DNA from: Rhipidocladum racemiflorum
Taxonomy: Eukaryota; Streptophyta; Magnoliopsida; Poales; Poaceae
Direction of reading: 5' to 3'
Length of the DNA stretch: 64,000 nt
NCBI GenBank assembly: GCA_036346355.1
Contig: CM070572.1
Coordinates: 4,533,001 to 4,597,000 of the forward strand
The notes under the pieces: generated by a model
Seen by the model: the letters and a program-made list of their open reading frames with translations, nothing else
Told to the model about the DNA's origin: nothing
Database searches by the model: none
Translations under genes and position numbers: made by a program
Part shown: positions 42,514 through 54,638 of the stretch, piece after piece
Position numbering within the stretch: the stretch's first letter is position 1
Layout of the letters: each line of letters starts with the position of its first letter

Positions 42514-45500
42514 ATGGAGCACCACTACCATAAACCCGGGCTACGCGTGCGACTCCGCATCACCGCCGCGCGGCGCCTCGCGTGGCTCTCCGCCTGCCGC
42601 AAGCCACCGCGCCGCGACCCAGCCGACTCCGTCCACAAGGTGGCGCGCCGTGAGATCGGCGGCGGCCACCGCCGCCCGCCGCGGCCCGCTGCTCCCTCCT
42701 CCTCCGCCTTCTCCTGCCCCGAGAAATTCCGCAACTTCCAGCTCCAGGTCTGTGCTCCGTGCGCTCCCTCCTAGGATTCTCTTAGAGAATCTAGTGGCGC
42801 TCTGGAAATTACATTTTTTGTCTGCTGATCCGAGAGCACTCGCTGTGATTACGGATTGTCACTTTAGGGGATGTCACGTTTGACTTGATCCTTGCTATCA
42901 ATTGGTTATGCTTGTGGAGATGTGAGTGTAATGGTTATATAGTGCTATTTTGATGAATGAGGAGCTCATAACAAGGTGTCGATGTGGCTATCTGGGAATT
43001 CAGTTGTAGGAATATGTACTGCTAATGATTCTCAATAGTCCTATCCCTAGTTCTGCACACACGATTTCAGTATGGAGTGCACGCCATTGACAAGCTCAGT
43101 TTGTACACGTGTTTTCTTATTTTAAATAAGGCTATTTCTCCTTTAGGCACATGTTTGTTGGGGTGTGGGATGTAGATTCTTCGTAGCAGCGTTTCCAATG
43201 ATTAGAGGCGTCGATGTCATTGGGAATTCAAAGGGCTTGGAATAACTTGATGGATGGGCTAAATAAACTGTTTGAAGAGATGTACGCACCTTTACATAAT
43301 ATTGTCGATATGTGAGGCACCATAAGATGCAAAGAAATTAGCATATGACATTAAAATCCATGCTTGTTAGTTGCTACTTCTCTTTATTATTTCCTTCTCA
43401 GTGGTAAAGCAATAACAATGCACATCTAATAAAAAATTCCATATACTTGCTTTAATAAAAAGTAGGGCCTATACAGGGCCTTTGGTCTAAACATCTAATC
43501 AAATTCCTACATTTTTGTAAAATTATGCATGCAATGTGTGAAGTAATAATTTGCCAGGACTCTGGACAGACTAATAGAATGTCAGTTAAATGTGCCAAAT
43601 CATAAGCTGGATGGGCTAGAATGGTGAATACAGAGAACAATTTCATGGTTTTTGTTTGCTAGATAGTTTCTTTGCATGTAAGTGACCTTTTCTTTGGGTG
43701 ACAACTGACAACCCTTCAGATTTTAGTTTGTTGTCCGTAATAGTATTACTTCCCTACAGCTTGAAGAAATTGGAATAGCTAAACTACCACTCCACCTCAT
43801 TTGTGAACATGTGCTTACCAGCATGGCAGCATCTACATGTGAGCAAGTAGTAACAGTGACATATCGCACCTTCCTGTTTGTACATATCATAGGTGGGCAC
43901 ACTGGAATGTATCAATCATGTACAATGCATATTTTGTTTGGCCCTGATATGAGATGATGTGGCTGACTTAGTTAGAGAGTCACGGAGAAGAAACCAAGCA
44001 ATATGCAGACTTGTAAGCATTTTTGCCACTACTTCAAACTTAACTTAATGTTGTTTGCTAATATGGAAACAACATTAAGTTAAGTTGGTATCTGTTTGGT
44101 TCTGGATGTTCATATATTTGTCATTCAAAACTTACTAGGAATTTTTCAAGTGGGAAGCAGATGCGTACAAAATCAATGTTATATATTAATGAAACAAGCT
44201 TTTATATACAACTTAAAGGAAATATTTAGTGGCTATTGTTGTGTATCATGATTAAATTATTGGTTTTGCTTCATTACTCCGCTTATGCAAAAACTACGAA
44301 TATTAAAGCAAATTCGACATGAAGATTAAAACTATTAAACCAGGTAAAAGGGTATTGTAGTCAACCTTTTATCTGAAAATAACGCTTAGTGCCTTGGCCC
44401 TAACAAAACAGTGGGCCACCCAACATAATAGGCTCTATGTGGGTCACGCCCCAAACTGGATGTTATTAGATGAGTTTTTTACCAGGCCAACTTTTTTGTT
44501 TCATAAATTTGATGTAGTATACCATACTGGTTTCCAGATAATGATGGCACAGCTATTTACAGCGGCAGGTTCTAGTCGGCAGAGGTGGTGGTCAGAATAC
44601 ATTCGCACGATGGAAATTGTATACGGCCTGAACATGAAGCCAGAGAATGACCCTTTCATTTTATTCAAGTCTTTAATCTGTTTTGTTGTCTTGTGTGCGT
44701 GAATATGTTCCTTATTGTGCAAAGTGCTTGGAGAGAACAGAGAAGACATTGACACAAACAGCCATGAGGTATTCAGAAGCGCCCACCAATTAGATTAGGA
44801 GGAGGAATGGGAGTGCATCAAACCCATGAGTTTTGCTTAATGAACAAGACTGATCTGGCATTTTTTAGAATCTCATCTGTTTTTGTATCAAGTCAGAATT
44901 TGATTAACTATTTTATGTACATATGTGTCCTCAACTAATGACTTAAGATTTGTAAACTTTTTAACAGAAGTGGAGTACTGAAGCAAACCCTTAAATTATT
45001 GTTCAGTAATTCATGTGTTTAATTTGGTTGTGCAGGAAGAATATGACACCTACGACGATGAAGTCCATTTTCTTGTCCAGTTGCAATGTTTGTGGACCAG
45101 AACAAAAATTATTGAGATTGTTGCAGCAAAAGATGTCATATTTGCACTTTCCCACTCTGGACTATGCGGTGCATTTAATCGGAGTAAGTCTTGTCCTTTT
45201 ACACTAATTGGTTTTTCTTTTGTTATGTTTATGTTCCTGACAACCTTATCATGTTGGCAGCAACAAACAAACGCATATGCTACTTGAATATAAGTCCTGA
45301 TGAAGTGATTAGGAGCTTGTTTTATAATAAAAACAATGAATCCCTTATCACCGTTTCAGTTTATGAATCAGATCGTTTCAGTTCGCTGAAGTGCAGAACA
45401 ACTCCAATAGAGTAAGAGACTTTACCCGTTTTTCTTGGACTATTCTGTGTATTCTGGAAATTTAGTGCTAAATTGTTGATCTCCCTATGTATATGTATAT

Positions 45501-47939
45501 TTATATGTATGTATATGTATATGCATGTGTATATATGTGTGTGTGCGGTAGCGTGCGCTTAGAATTGGCTATTCTATGTGTGCGCTTAGAACTGGCTATT
45601 CTATGCGTGCGCTTAGAATTGGCTATTCTACGCACGTGCCATAATCTGCGTCTGCCAAACAAGCGCATCCACACCATCCACGTATGCTCACTTTGTGTGC
45701 TGACTAAGACTACCAGTTAAGTGGCCAACTAACTAGTAAATATGTTTCCTTGTTGGTACATAAATATTTTTTTATTTAATTTAGCTATAACATTTTATTG
45801 GCAGTTCTGATGTACCAACGGTTATCATCAATAGCTTACTGACGATGAGAGCAACATAACATAGTGATATAAGTCTTGCTACTAAATGTTATATGAATAT
45901 ATTTTACTGCCAAATGAACACCAAATTACTGATGTGTGTAATATTTTACTATTGCATAGACTTCACAGGCTGCTGAAGCCTCTGGCATCATAATATAGAT
46001 TTTACTATCATGCCAGATGTTCAATAGACTGTGTAGTCTGTGCAGTACTAAAATTTTACAATATATAAATTTTACTACCGTATATATAGATTTTACTATC
46101 CATATATAATAATCAGGGATTATATTTGATATGACCGAGTTATATATAATTTGAACCGAGCATGACAGGAAACATGAAAGTTATGCTAATGGAAGAGAAC
46201 AATGAAACTCAGCAAGCATTCAGCCAAATTCCTCATGCCATCTTATCTCATTTGTTGTTGTTGTCCAATGTTTAGACTGTTCGTGTACTTTCCTAGAGTT
46301 CATTTGACTAAATCAAAGAATCGGAGCTGTCAATAAAAAGTTATGGTAAAATGAAAGAAAAAAGATTATAGTACAACACAAGGAAACATATTTACTAGTT
46401 GGTTGGCCACGTAACTCATTGGCTTAGTCAATAGACGAAGTGAGCGTTGCACTGATTAGTGTATATGTGGGCTCTGTCGGGCTGCATAACTGGCTGGCGC
46501 GTAGTCTACACGCAACTGTAGAATAGTATATCTGTATATGTATATGTATATGTATACATGTGTGTGTGTGTGTATGTATGTGTGTGTATGTATGGTAGCT
46601 AATTTTAAAGCAGCAGTATTTCTTATCCTATCTCTGTATTTGTTTCAACTAATTTATGTTTTCTCATTGCTGCTTTTCAGATACATCAGAAGAGGCCAAC
46701 TGGATGATGGATTTCCTTTATTCGAAACCGAATCACTAAAGTACCCTGGTTTTGTTGAGTTCGATGATGTTAATGGCAAAGTATTGACTTTTTCGGCCCA
46801 GGATAGGTGACATTTTTGCATTCCAGTTTGGCAGCAGTCATACGTGCGTTGTTTAATTGTTCCTTCTTTACAGTACTTACAAAGTTTTTGATCTGAAGAA
46901 CTACAACTTTCTGTATTCTATACGCGATGAGAACATCGAGGAGATCAAAATAAGGTTTGGTTGTCACTGATTACTGATAAAATTCATCTTTGACTTAAAT
47001 AGTTCATATCATGTTCTTAAATCGACGCATCCTCTCCCAACAGTCCTGGAATCATGCTCGTGATATACAGGAGGGCAAGTAATCATGTTCCACTAATGAT
47101 ATTGTCAATTGAGGATGGAATGCCGCTGAAAACCTTCACTCAGTTGCTGCATCGAAACAGAAAGGTTGACTTCATCGAGCAGTTCAATGAAAAACTTCTT
47201 GTGAAGGAAGACAAAGAAAACCTACAGATTATTGATGTATGTTTATATTATTTTTTTTCCAATCCACTCTGTCTGCTTGTGGTAGCTACAATTTGTACTT
47301 TATTTTTTAGCTAACTTGGGTCTCTGGCCAGGTTAGAAACTCCGATCTGATTGAGGTCAACAAAACCGAGTTCATGACCCCTTCAGCGTTCATCTTCCTC
47401 TATGAAAATAATCTATTCCTGACATTCTGCAATAGGACAGTTGCAGCTTGGAATTTCCGTGGAGAATTAGTTACATCATTTGATGACCATGAGTTGTGGC
47501 ACCCTAACTGCAATACCAATAATATATACATCACTGCAGACCAAGACATGATTATCTCATATTGCCAAGTTTCAAGGGGGGTCACAGATGATGTTGACAA
47601 CGAGTGCAGAGAAGGTATTTATAAATTCCACTCTGCATTGTTGTTGCTTGATAATAGTTCTTGTATTCATAGGAATAAATTGGATGTATTCCCTCAGCTT
47701 CTCCGATGGGATCAATTAACATGAGTAACATCTTTACGGGAAAGTGTGTTGCCAAGATCACCCCCCTCGACCCTACCCTCACTATTGCTCCTCGAAAGCG
47801 AGGTGACAGCAGCAGATCTACTATTCGGAGCACTGTTGCTGATGCCCTTGAGGACATCACCGCTCTCTTCTATGATGAGGACCGCAATGAAATCTACACT
47901 GGAAACAGCAAAGGTCTGGTGCATGTCTGGTCAAATTAG
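42514..47939 (+). CDS. Conserved plant transducin/WD40-repeat-like protein
   Basis: Eight exons: 42514-42747, 45036-45183, 45261-45411, 46681-46806, 46874-46954, 47044-47236, 47332-47614 and 47698-47939 (stop TAG 47937-47939). All have GT-AG borders and phases agree (0,1,2,2,2,0,1), giving 485 aa. ATG 42514 starts a basic segment (KPGLRVRLRITAARRLAWL) typical of this plant family. Later conserved blocks are EEYDTYDDEVHFL, EIVAAKDVIFALSHSGLC, NKRICYLNISPDEVIRSLFY, YPGFVEFDDVNGKVLTFSAQ, YKVFDLKNYNFLYSI, KVDFIEQFNEKLLVKED, FMTPSAFIFLYENNLFLTF and a final EIYTGNSKGLVHVWSN that reads as a WD repeat. I know close relatives annotated only as transducin/WD40-like; the role is unknown. Intron 1 is 2.3 kb and holds a perfect inverted repeat. 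Intron 3 holds a foldback insertion. Confidence 0.9.
44037..44086. repeat. Perfect 20-bp inverted repeat with 10-bp loop
   Basis: AACTTAACTTAATGTTGTTT (44037-44056) is exactly reverse-complemented at 44067-44086, with GCTAATATGG between. It lies in intron 1 of the WD40-like gene and would form a stable hairpin in the pre-mRNA. Confidence 0.9.
45484..46595. mobile_element. Foldback-type insertion in intron 3 of the WD40-like gene
   Basis: Long inverted arms: about 45619-45765 and 46370-46530 pair imperfectly (shared CTAGTAAATATGTTTCCTTG, GCTCACTT and GACTAAG). TATG-rich microsatellites border both arms (about 45487-45543 and 46527-46595). Beside the left arm, three 27-bp tandem units (45553, 45580, 45607) read GTGCGCTTAGAAYTGGCTAT. 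No target duplication was defined, so the class is open. Confidence 0.55.
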
Positions 47940-49202
47940 TCTTGCCTCCCACCCCCAATCTTGTATATACCTCTTGTACCTGGATTTATTTTCCCTTACA
48001 TAATAAATGTAATGGCGGTCCGGTCTAATTATAGTTGGGACTGTGGCCTCTCAGACATTACATCATTGGTAGAATAATATGAGTGTAGATTTTGCTGAGA
48101 ATCAACCTTGGTGGATGGTTTTTCTCATAAGCCGGTCTGTTCAATATCTGGTCTAAATGTGTATTATCTGCAAATATGGAATTTTACTCTGATGGACCCT
48201 GTATGGCGTGTGCTATTCATCTTTAGCTCCGTTGCTCTTGTAAACCCCTGTATGAAGTCGATTGTGTCACTTGCTGTAAGCGGCTCTCATTTCAATCCGT
48301 CGAAAAGGTGGGAATGTGTGACAAAACGGTGAAGTAATCTGCTGTGTCAAGTCAAGCCCATCTTGCCTAGATGCTAGTGGAGTATTGGATTAGTGGTGTG
48401 CTTGCATAGCAGCATGTTATCCCAACAAATTATTGTAATTTTCAAAGCACTAGTCTAATTAATTTGTTGTTTATTAGTTGCTGAGCTAATCATCTAAGCA
48501 GATAGTTACTGTTTGTTTGGTCACCAGTTTTTTTTAACCATTTTGGATAGTGTGGAAGCTTGATAACTCGTAGTCTACTAAATCAGCATCTGGACATAGT
48601 ACTTTTGAAAACTAATTGTCCTTGTGTTACACTACTGTAGTACTGTTTATAGGTAACTTTTCCCAGCGGCTGCTTAGCTAGCGGTAGCTATGGGTGTGAA
48701 GTGTGATTGGTTACCCGAATGCGTGTATGGTGGCTCCAAAAAGCATTCAGCCATTCAGGTTGAGCCCAACAAGGCTGCTTATGCGTGTATACCCATTATT
48801 GCAAATGGCACCACAACTCGAAAAAAAATGGGTCATCCTGCAGTGTATGTGCCTGATGTTGAATGGTTTGTACGATTGAGTCGATAAGTATTGCACTACT
48901 AGTTGTATAATTTAGGTGACATTAAAATGCTTTAATTTATCAGGGTGCATGGACAGTGTTTGGCCTAACTACTCCTGCGTTACCAATCCTGTATGAAGAA
49001 GAAAGTCAGTGGCGGAGCCAACAATTAAAGATAAAGATAACGGGACAAAGTAAGTCACACATGCAAGAATATTTGATAAGAGAGGACAATAGTACCTATT
49101 TTTATCAAATTTTGTTCAAATCTAGAGAGCTAAAATGCAAGGTTTGGGATTACGAGGGGACTGTGACCTCCACCACCACCCTCTCACTTCGTGCTAGCCT
49201 AA
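47940..49202. other. WD40-like gene 3' flank
   Basis: A polyadenylation-like AATAAATGTAA lies at about 48002, 60 bp after the stop. No further gene is recognised; the ORF at 48690-48887 has no known similarity. CAGTGGCGGAGCC near 49009 resembles a hAT end, but no partner end was found. Confidence 0.4.
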
Positions 49203-49435
49203 AGGTGTGTTTGGTTACTTGTACCAATTGATACATGTATAAGATGATTTAAGAAAAACAATTATTCATGTGTTTGGTTACTTGAATGAAACCATTCCAT
49301 CCTAAATGATGGGATACAAATTTGAGAAATATTTTTTATAAATGTTGAACCATTTCATGCACCCAAAACAATACAACTAAATGATAAATGACCATCATAT
49401 CCTATTCAACCTAATCCCACCAACCAAGCACACTC
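49203..49435. mobile_element. Tourist-like MITE, 233 bp
   Basis: The left end is AGGTGTGTTTGGTT. The right end, reverse-complemented, is GAGTGTGCTTGGTTGG. TAA flanks both sides (49200-49202 and 49436-49438). The interior has GTTTGGTTACTTG twice. Confidence 0.65.
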
Positions 49436-49560
49436 TAAATTGCACTGAGTAGCTTAAAACCGTAGCACAGCATGCGAGACGCGCAATTGTCCGATATTTC
49501 TTTGCCTTCTTCCTTTTTTGCCCCGCACCCTCTCTGCTGCCATAAAGGCAGCCTCCTTTC

Positions 49561-49891
49561 GAATTATTTTTTTAAAAATAATATCTTTTTTTTAAAAAAA
49601 AATCAGAAATAATACACCAAACCAAAAAATCATAAAAATACCCACCTATCGTCGTTTGAATTGGCGACAGTTCTCTGTCGCCATTTCAATTGACGACAGA
49701 GAGTTACAACGTTGGCGACAACCTCTGTAACCGTCCAATTGAAATGGCATCAGAGTCTCTGTCGCCATTTGAATTGGCGACAGAGACTTGTCGCCAATTC
49801 AAATGGTGACAGGTAGGTAGTTTTATAATTTTTTATTTGACATATTATTTATGTAAATTATTTTAAAAAATATTATTTTTAAAAAAATCTG
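49561..49891. mobile_element. Mutator-type long-TIR MITE with GCGACAG/CTGTCGC core, about 331 bp
   Basis: The flanks CCTCCTTTC (49552-49560) and CGTCCTTTC (49892-49900) form a 9-bp duplication with one mismatch. The AT-rich arms pair (AAAAATAATAT.., ACCTACCTGTC/ACCCACCTATC). The core repeats ATTGGCGACAG and CTGTCGCCAWTT in alternating orientation. The design matches the element at 12917-13266, although the core words differ. Confidence 0.72.
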
Positions 49892-49924
49892 CGTCCTTTC
49901 TCTCCCCCCTGCCCCCCTTCCTGA

Positions 49925-50215
49925 GAGCATCTCCAACAGTTCCCAAAACTTATTCCCAAAATCATTTTTTAGGAACAAATGAAAAAATTACCACTCCAAC
50001 AGTTACCCTATCGGAATCCCAATATCTCTGCACGCCCAAAAACTCCTGCCGAAGTGGCCAGATATTGGACGCTCGTGTGCTTTCCCAATAACTATTTTTA
50101 GGGAAAAAATGATAACTGTTGGAGAATGTCCTTTTTTTTAATGCCTAAAAATTTTAGGAAGCTCCCAATCCAGAGTTATTGGGAGTTAAATTACAGGGAA
50201 CTGTTGGAGATGCTC
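49925..50215. mobile_element. GAGCATCTCCAAC-type MITE, 291 bp
   Basis: The ends are GAGCATCTCCAACAGTTCCC and its inverse GGGAACTGTTGGAGATGCTC. TGA flanks both sides (49922-49924 and 50216-50218), a 3-bp duplication. The interior is AT-rich with no ORF. The ends are the same type as the element at 51547-51832. Confidence 0.85.
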
Positions 50216-50503
50216 TGATGGTCAAATGTTGATGCACTCTTCAATGCCCACCCCACTTATCCTTGCCTCCCTCTTCCTGTTCTTCCCCTGCATCACCACA
50301 CAATTGGTTCAGATGATGCTACACCCTCCAATGCCCACCAACTTGCATAAGATGTTCATCTTGTCCAACACAAATCCCTTCACATGCTCGAAAAGCGTCA
50401 TTGGAGGAGGTGGAGGTGGACAAGGAGGAAGGGGAAGAAATATTGGAGAAGTGCGCGTATTTGCATATTTGTATGCTGTGTTGCGGCTTTAGGTTAAAAC
50501 TAT

Positions 50504-50708
50504 TGTTAGGAATATGCCTAAAATCCTAACCTACCATATTTTGTAGCCCTTGCCTTCTACGATACGGACTCTTTGGCTATATAAGCCACCCCTATGTACA
50601 TGTAATCCTTGAATCAAATAGTAGATTGTTTCCCGTATTTTTTTCCCGAGAGAGTTTTTCCACGTTAAATCACTGTCTCCATTATTTTGCCGTGCTCTAA
50701 ACCTAACA
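50504..50708 (+). repeat. LTR 1 (205 bp) of the non-autonomous array
   Basis: TGTTAGGAATATGCC to CTAAACCTAACA, with the TATA-like GGCTATATAAGCCACCC in the middle. The PBS TGGTATCAGAGC follows at 50711-50722. Confidence 0.92.
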
Positions 50709-51546
50709 AGTGGTATCAGAGCTAGGGTTTTCAAGATCAATCTGTTGCCCCAGGAAGAGGTGACTCCCGGGACGGCACTCGAACGGTAGTAGCTTTGGCG
50801 ACCATAGTACTGCATCCAAGCTTCGACCTACCTCGACGCCGTTTCAGTTGCCTTCCACCGGTTGCCTTCCGCCGGCAAGGGCCCATGTCGACACCTCGGT
50901 TGTGACACGCCGCCTCCGGCTCACGCGACGCGCCATTGGCTCGTGCCTTCACGTCCGGCCTACTTGGTCGCTGCCCACCTGACGCGCCATCTCGCTCGAC
51001 CACCTCGCGCACTCCACGCGCCGTCTTCGACGCACCTCCGGCCAGCCCGTGTCTTCCAAGACCGCCGAATCCAGTCGCCACCGCTTCGCCAGCGACCGCC
51101 TCACGTGTCTTCCAAGCCGCTTTCTTGTTCGAACTTCACAACTCGCATGTCTTCCAACTCCGCTTCTGTGATTGATCTTACAAAGCAACTAGCCAATCCT
51201 TGCTACCTTCCTGGAGACTGCATAACTCGGCTACCTCCCGATCGGACTCGAAGGCTTTTCTGTGGAGGCTTACATTGGCTGGTTTCACATCCGCAAGGGG
51301 GTTGAATAGACTTGATCAGGTTCACATCCGTGACAAAAGAAAAAAATTCTTTGCAATATTATTATTGGCGGATTTCACCGCAATTCAGGATTTCATACCT
51401 ATTATTATTGGCGGGATTTCATGCGGTATTCATACACAATTCCTATTATTGATGGATTTTTAATGTAGTTTCAGGCGGAATTTATCATTGAAGATTTCTT
51501 CGACGTTTTGTTGTCGATTTATTATTGGCGGATTCTTGGCACCTCA

Positions 51547-51832
51547 GAGCATCTCCAAGAGGGGCCCTAAATATGGTCCTAACTTGAATTATAGGGCTTT
51601 TGGAGAAAAGATTACTCCAGCAAGGGCCCTAAATTGTTAAAATTTAGCAAATTGTTTTAGGGCCTCTAAGAGAGTAGCTATATTTAGCAACTCTGTGATT
51701 GAGTCCTATCTTTGTTAGATTTTAGGGCCTAATTGCTGGAGTGAATATTTCGTTGGAGCCCTAAATCTAATTAGTTTGGGTCTTAAATTAAAATCTAAGG
51801 CTCATTTTTAGGGCTCTCTCTTGGAGATGCTC
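51547..51832. mobile_element. GAGCATCTCCAA-type MITE inside internal region 1, 286 bp
   Basis: The ends are GAGCATCTCCAAGAG and its inverse CTCTTGGAGATGCTC, with TCA on both sides (51544-51546 and 51833-51835). The second internal region has the corresponding uninterrupted site near 53718 (TTGGCAATTTATTCGACATT), which marks this as a later insertion. Confidence 0.85.
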
Positions 51833-52663
51833 TCATTCGACATTTCGTCGTCGATTTATCACTGGAGGTTTATTTGACGTCAACTTTGGACAAAAAGAAA
51901 ATATCACTTGAGGAGACAATTGCATTTGGGTATTTAGTGTTTTATCACCGTTACTTTGGTGTTTGTCACCATTAATTTGGTGTTTATTCACTGTTTGGAT
52001 ACGTTGACCATTATGAAAGTTTTGGTAACGTTCATTTGGAATTTAATGACACATTATTGGTGATTTTTTTCTAGTGAAGGTTTTGCTCCAATTCAGAGAG
52101 ATGAAGTATTAAAGTGCAAGAAGGAGTTTTGCTTTTCAGTAGATACTACAACGTTATCTTATTGTCTTTGGTCGATATGAGGGGTCTACTGCAATTTACT
52201 CCATTGACAGCACGACAGTTCTCTTTATCTTGACAGTTTTTCAGAAGCAGTTTCAACCATGTTATGGATTTTCAGTAGGCAGTTTGCTGAATTTTATGTT
52301 CCAAATGGAGCATGTTAATTCCATGTGATGAGTTCTTTGCTATTTATCAAGTGCCACAGGTGATGTCTTGGCTTATGCCATTTTGAGCATTTTTTCAGGA
52401 GGTCAGTTGTACAGACTCAGACTTTACTGGGGTTATGAATTGAAGACCCAGATTATTCATCTGCTTTGTTATAGCTGTGTTGGTTTGACTGTTCCAGTCA
52501 TTCTCACGACCTACTGGTGGTTTGCTCAAATTTTGCATCATAAGAAGTGTTTGGATTGACTGTCTTTAACATCGCACTGTCTTTTGGACTTTTAGTGCTT
52601 CATTACCCTTCGGGGTTTCTTGGAGACAAATTCTCATTATGGATTTTGAGTCAATGGGAGGTT

Positions 52664-52816
52664 TGTTAGGAATGTCTCAAATCCTAACCTACCATATCTT
52701 GTAGTCCTTGCCTTCTACAACTCATTGTCTTCGTTATTTCCTGTGATTTTTTCCAGCAAGTGTTTTTCCACGTTAAATCATTGTCTTTATTATTTTGTTG
52801 TGCTCTAACCCTAACA
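52664..52816 (+). repeat. LTR 2 (153 bp, internally deleted) of the array
   Basis: The ends match LTR 1 (TGTTAGGAATGTCTC and CTAACCCTAACA). About 50 bp in the middle, including the TATA-like block, is missing. The purine tract before it and the PBS after it show that it serves as an LTR of both internal regions. Confidence 0.9.
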
Positions 52817-53128
52817 AGTGGTATCAGGTTTTCAGATCAATCCGCTGCTTCCAGGAGGAGGCGACTCCTGGAGGCGGCATCCGCACGACAACAGACGGCG
52901 GCGGCCGCGCCCGGACGTCGAGCGCCTGAGCAACGACCGCAACCTCGAGGTGGCCAACACGGTGGACCTGCGCGGCCAGATCACCATCAAGCCGTGGTGC
53001 CCATCGTCATGGGCGCTGACCTCGTGAAGCCGCAGAGGGTGTCCACGAACCACTGGGACGTATGCCTATTGCCTCTGTGAGGAGCAGATCCACACTCCAG
53101 TTCAGCACCACCGGCGTTGGCGAGATGT

Positions 53129-53302
53129 CCCGCTTCTACACGATGCTCCTCGTCCTCTTCATTTGTTTGTACGTCGCCGGCTTGGTCTTGGGGTCCGTTT
53201 AGGTGGCCCATCCCCAGCGAGGTGTTCTCGCTGGAGTTTCGATCCGTTGGCCGGAGCATCAATGTGTGCATCAACTTGCTGCTCACCTTCCACATTGGCA
53301 CT
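53129..53302 (+). pseudogene. Captured sugar-transporter (STP/MST) gene fragment
   Basis: Two frames together encode RFYTMLLVLFICLYVAG and, after a shift of one base near 53183, AWSWGPFRWPIPSEVFSLEF followed by RSVGRSINVCINLLLTFHI. This is the transmembrane and SWGP..W..PSE.F..E.RS motif of plant monosaccharide:H+ symporters (major facilitator superfamily). The exon is short, frameshifted and flanked by retrotransposon internal sequence, so it is a transduplicated fragment rather than a gene. Upstream sequence 52860-53090 is also GC-rich and unlike the retrotransposon, and may be part of the same capture. Confidence 0.75.
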
Positions 53303-54638
53303 ACATGCACCTGGATGGGATTACTGCATCGCAACCTTGGCTGCGTTGCTTTACTAGCCATCTTTGCCGATATTATTCTTTGCAATGGTGTGCTCAGAAA
53401 TACGTTCAGTTAAGAACAGTTCTCATCCACACGATGATTGCTACTAGCCACTTGTGTGGGATTTGAACTCATGACCTTTAGTTGTGAGCATTGATATGAT
53501 TGCACTCTGTTGCCTTAAGTTCGGTCAACATCATCGACCGCACCGTTTAACGCCATGCCATCTCTGTCGACAATCTTTTTGCCACAATCGATTATCATAT
53601 TGCTTCTGTTGGAGGTGAATTTCACTGCAATTCAGGCGGAATTTATCATTGGCGGATTCTTGGCAATTTATTTGATGTTTCATCGTCGATTTACCATTGG
53701 CGGATTCTTGGCAATTTATTCGACATTTCGTCGTCGATTTATCATTGGAGGTTTATTTGACGTTTCATCATCAACTTTGGGGAAAAAATAATAATATCAG
53801 TTGAGGAGACAACTGCATTTGGGCATTTGATGTTTCATCACCGTTACTTTGGTGTTTCGTCACCGTTAATTTGGTGTTTATTCACCGTTTGGATACGTTG
53901 ACCATTATGGAGGTTTTGGCAACGTTAATTTTAAGGAATTTTATGACACCTTGTTGGTAGCATTATACTCTTCGGAGTTTTCTAGTGAAGGTTTTGCTCT
54001 AATGTTAGTTTGAGATGAAGGTTTGAAGTGCAAGAAGGAGATTGTTTTTGCGTGGATACTACAACATTATTTGTTGTCTTCGCTCGATATAAGAGGTCTA
54101 CTGCAATTTATACTCCATTGACAGCACGAGAGTTCTTTTTCATCTTGACAGTTTTTCATGAGCAGTTTTAACCATGTCATGGAATTTCAGTAGTCAGTTT
54201 TTCGTACGTGATGACTACACGTGCAATTTGCTCTTTCAATGAGCGTTTTTGCCGAATTTATTGTTCTAGATGGAGCATGTCAATTCCATGTTATGAGTTT
54301 TTCGCTATTTATCAAGCACCACAGGTGATGTCTTGGCTTATGCCATTTGATGATTGAGCATTTATTCAGGAGGTAAGTTGCATAGACTTACTTTACTAGG
54401 GTTATGAATTGAAAGCCCAGATTCTTCGCCTGCTTTGTTGTAACTGTGTTGGTTTGACTGTTCTAGTCGTTCTTTCGACCTTCTGGTGGCTTGCTTAAAT
54501 TTTGTTTCGCAAGAAGTGTTTAGATTGACTGTTCCGGTCTTTCATATCGCACTGTCCTTTGGACTTTCAGTGCTTAATTACCCTTCGGGGTTTCTTGGAG
54601 ACAAATCTTCATTACAGATTTTGAGTCAAGGGGAGGTT

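Noticed and set aside
44394..44702. 102-aa plus-strand ORF
   Set aside because: It lies in intron 1 of the WD40-like gene; exon 1 joins 45036 in phase without it and it has no recognisable similarity.
49009..49080. CAGTGGCGGAGCC, a possible hAT end
   Set aside because: No partner end or target duplication was found.
53446..53516. Functional tRNA gene
   Set aside because: A- and B-box-like words are present, but I could not pair a full acceptor stem; kept only as a possible remnant.
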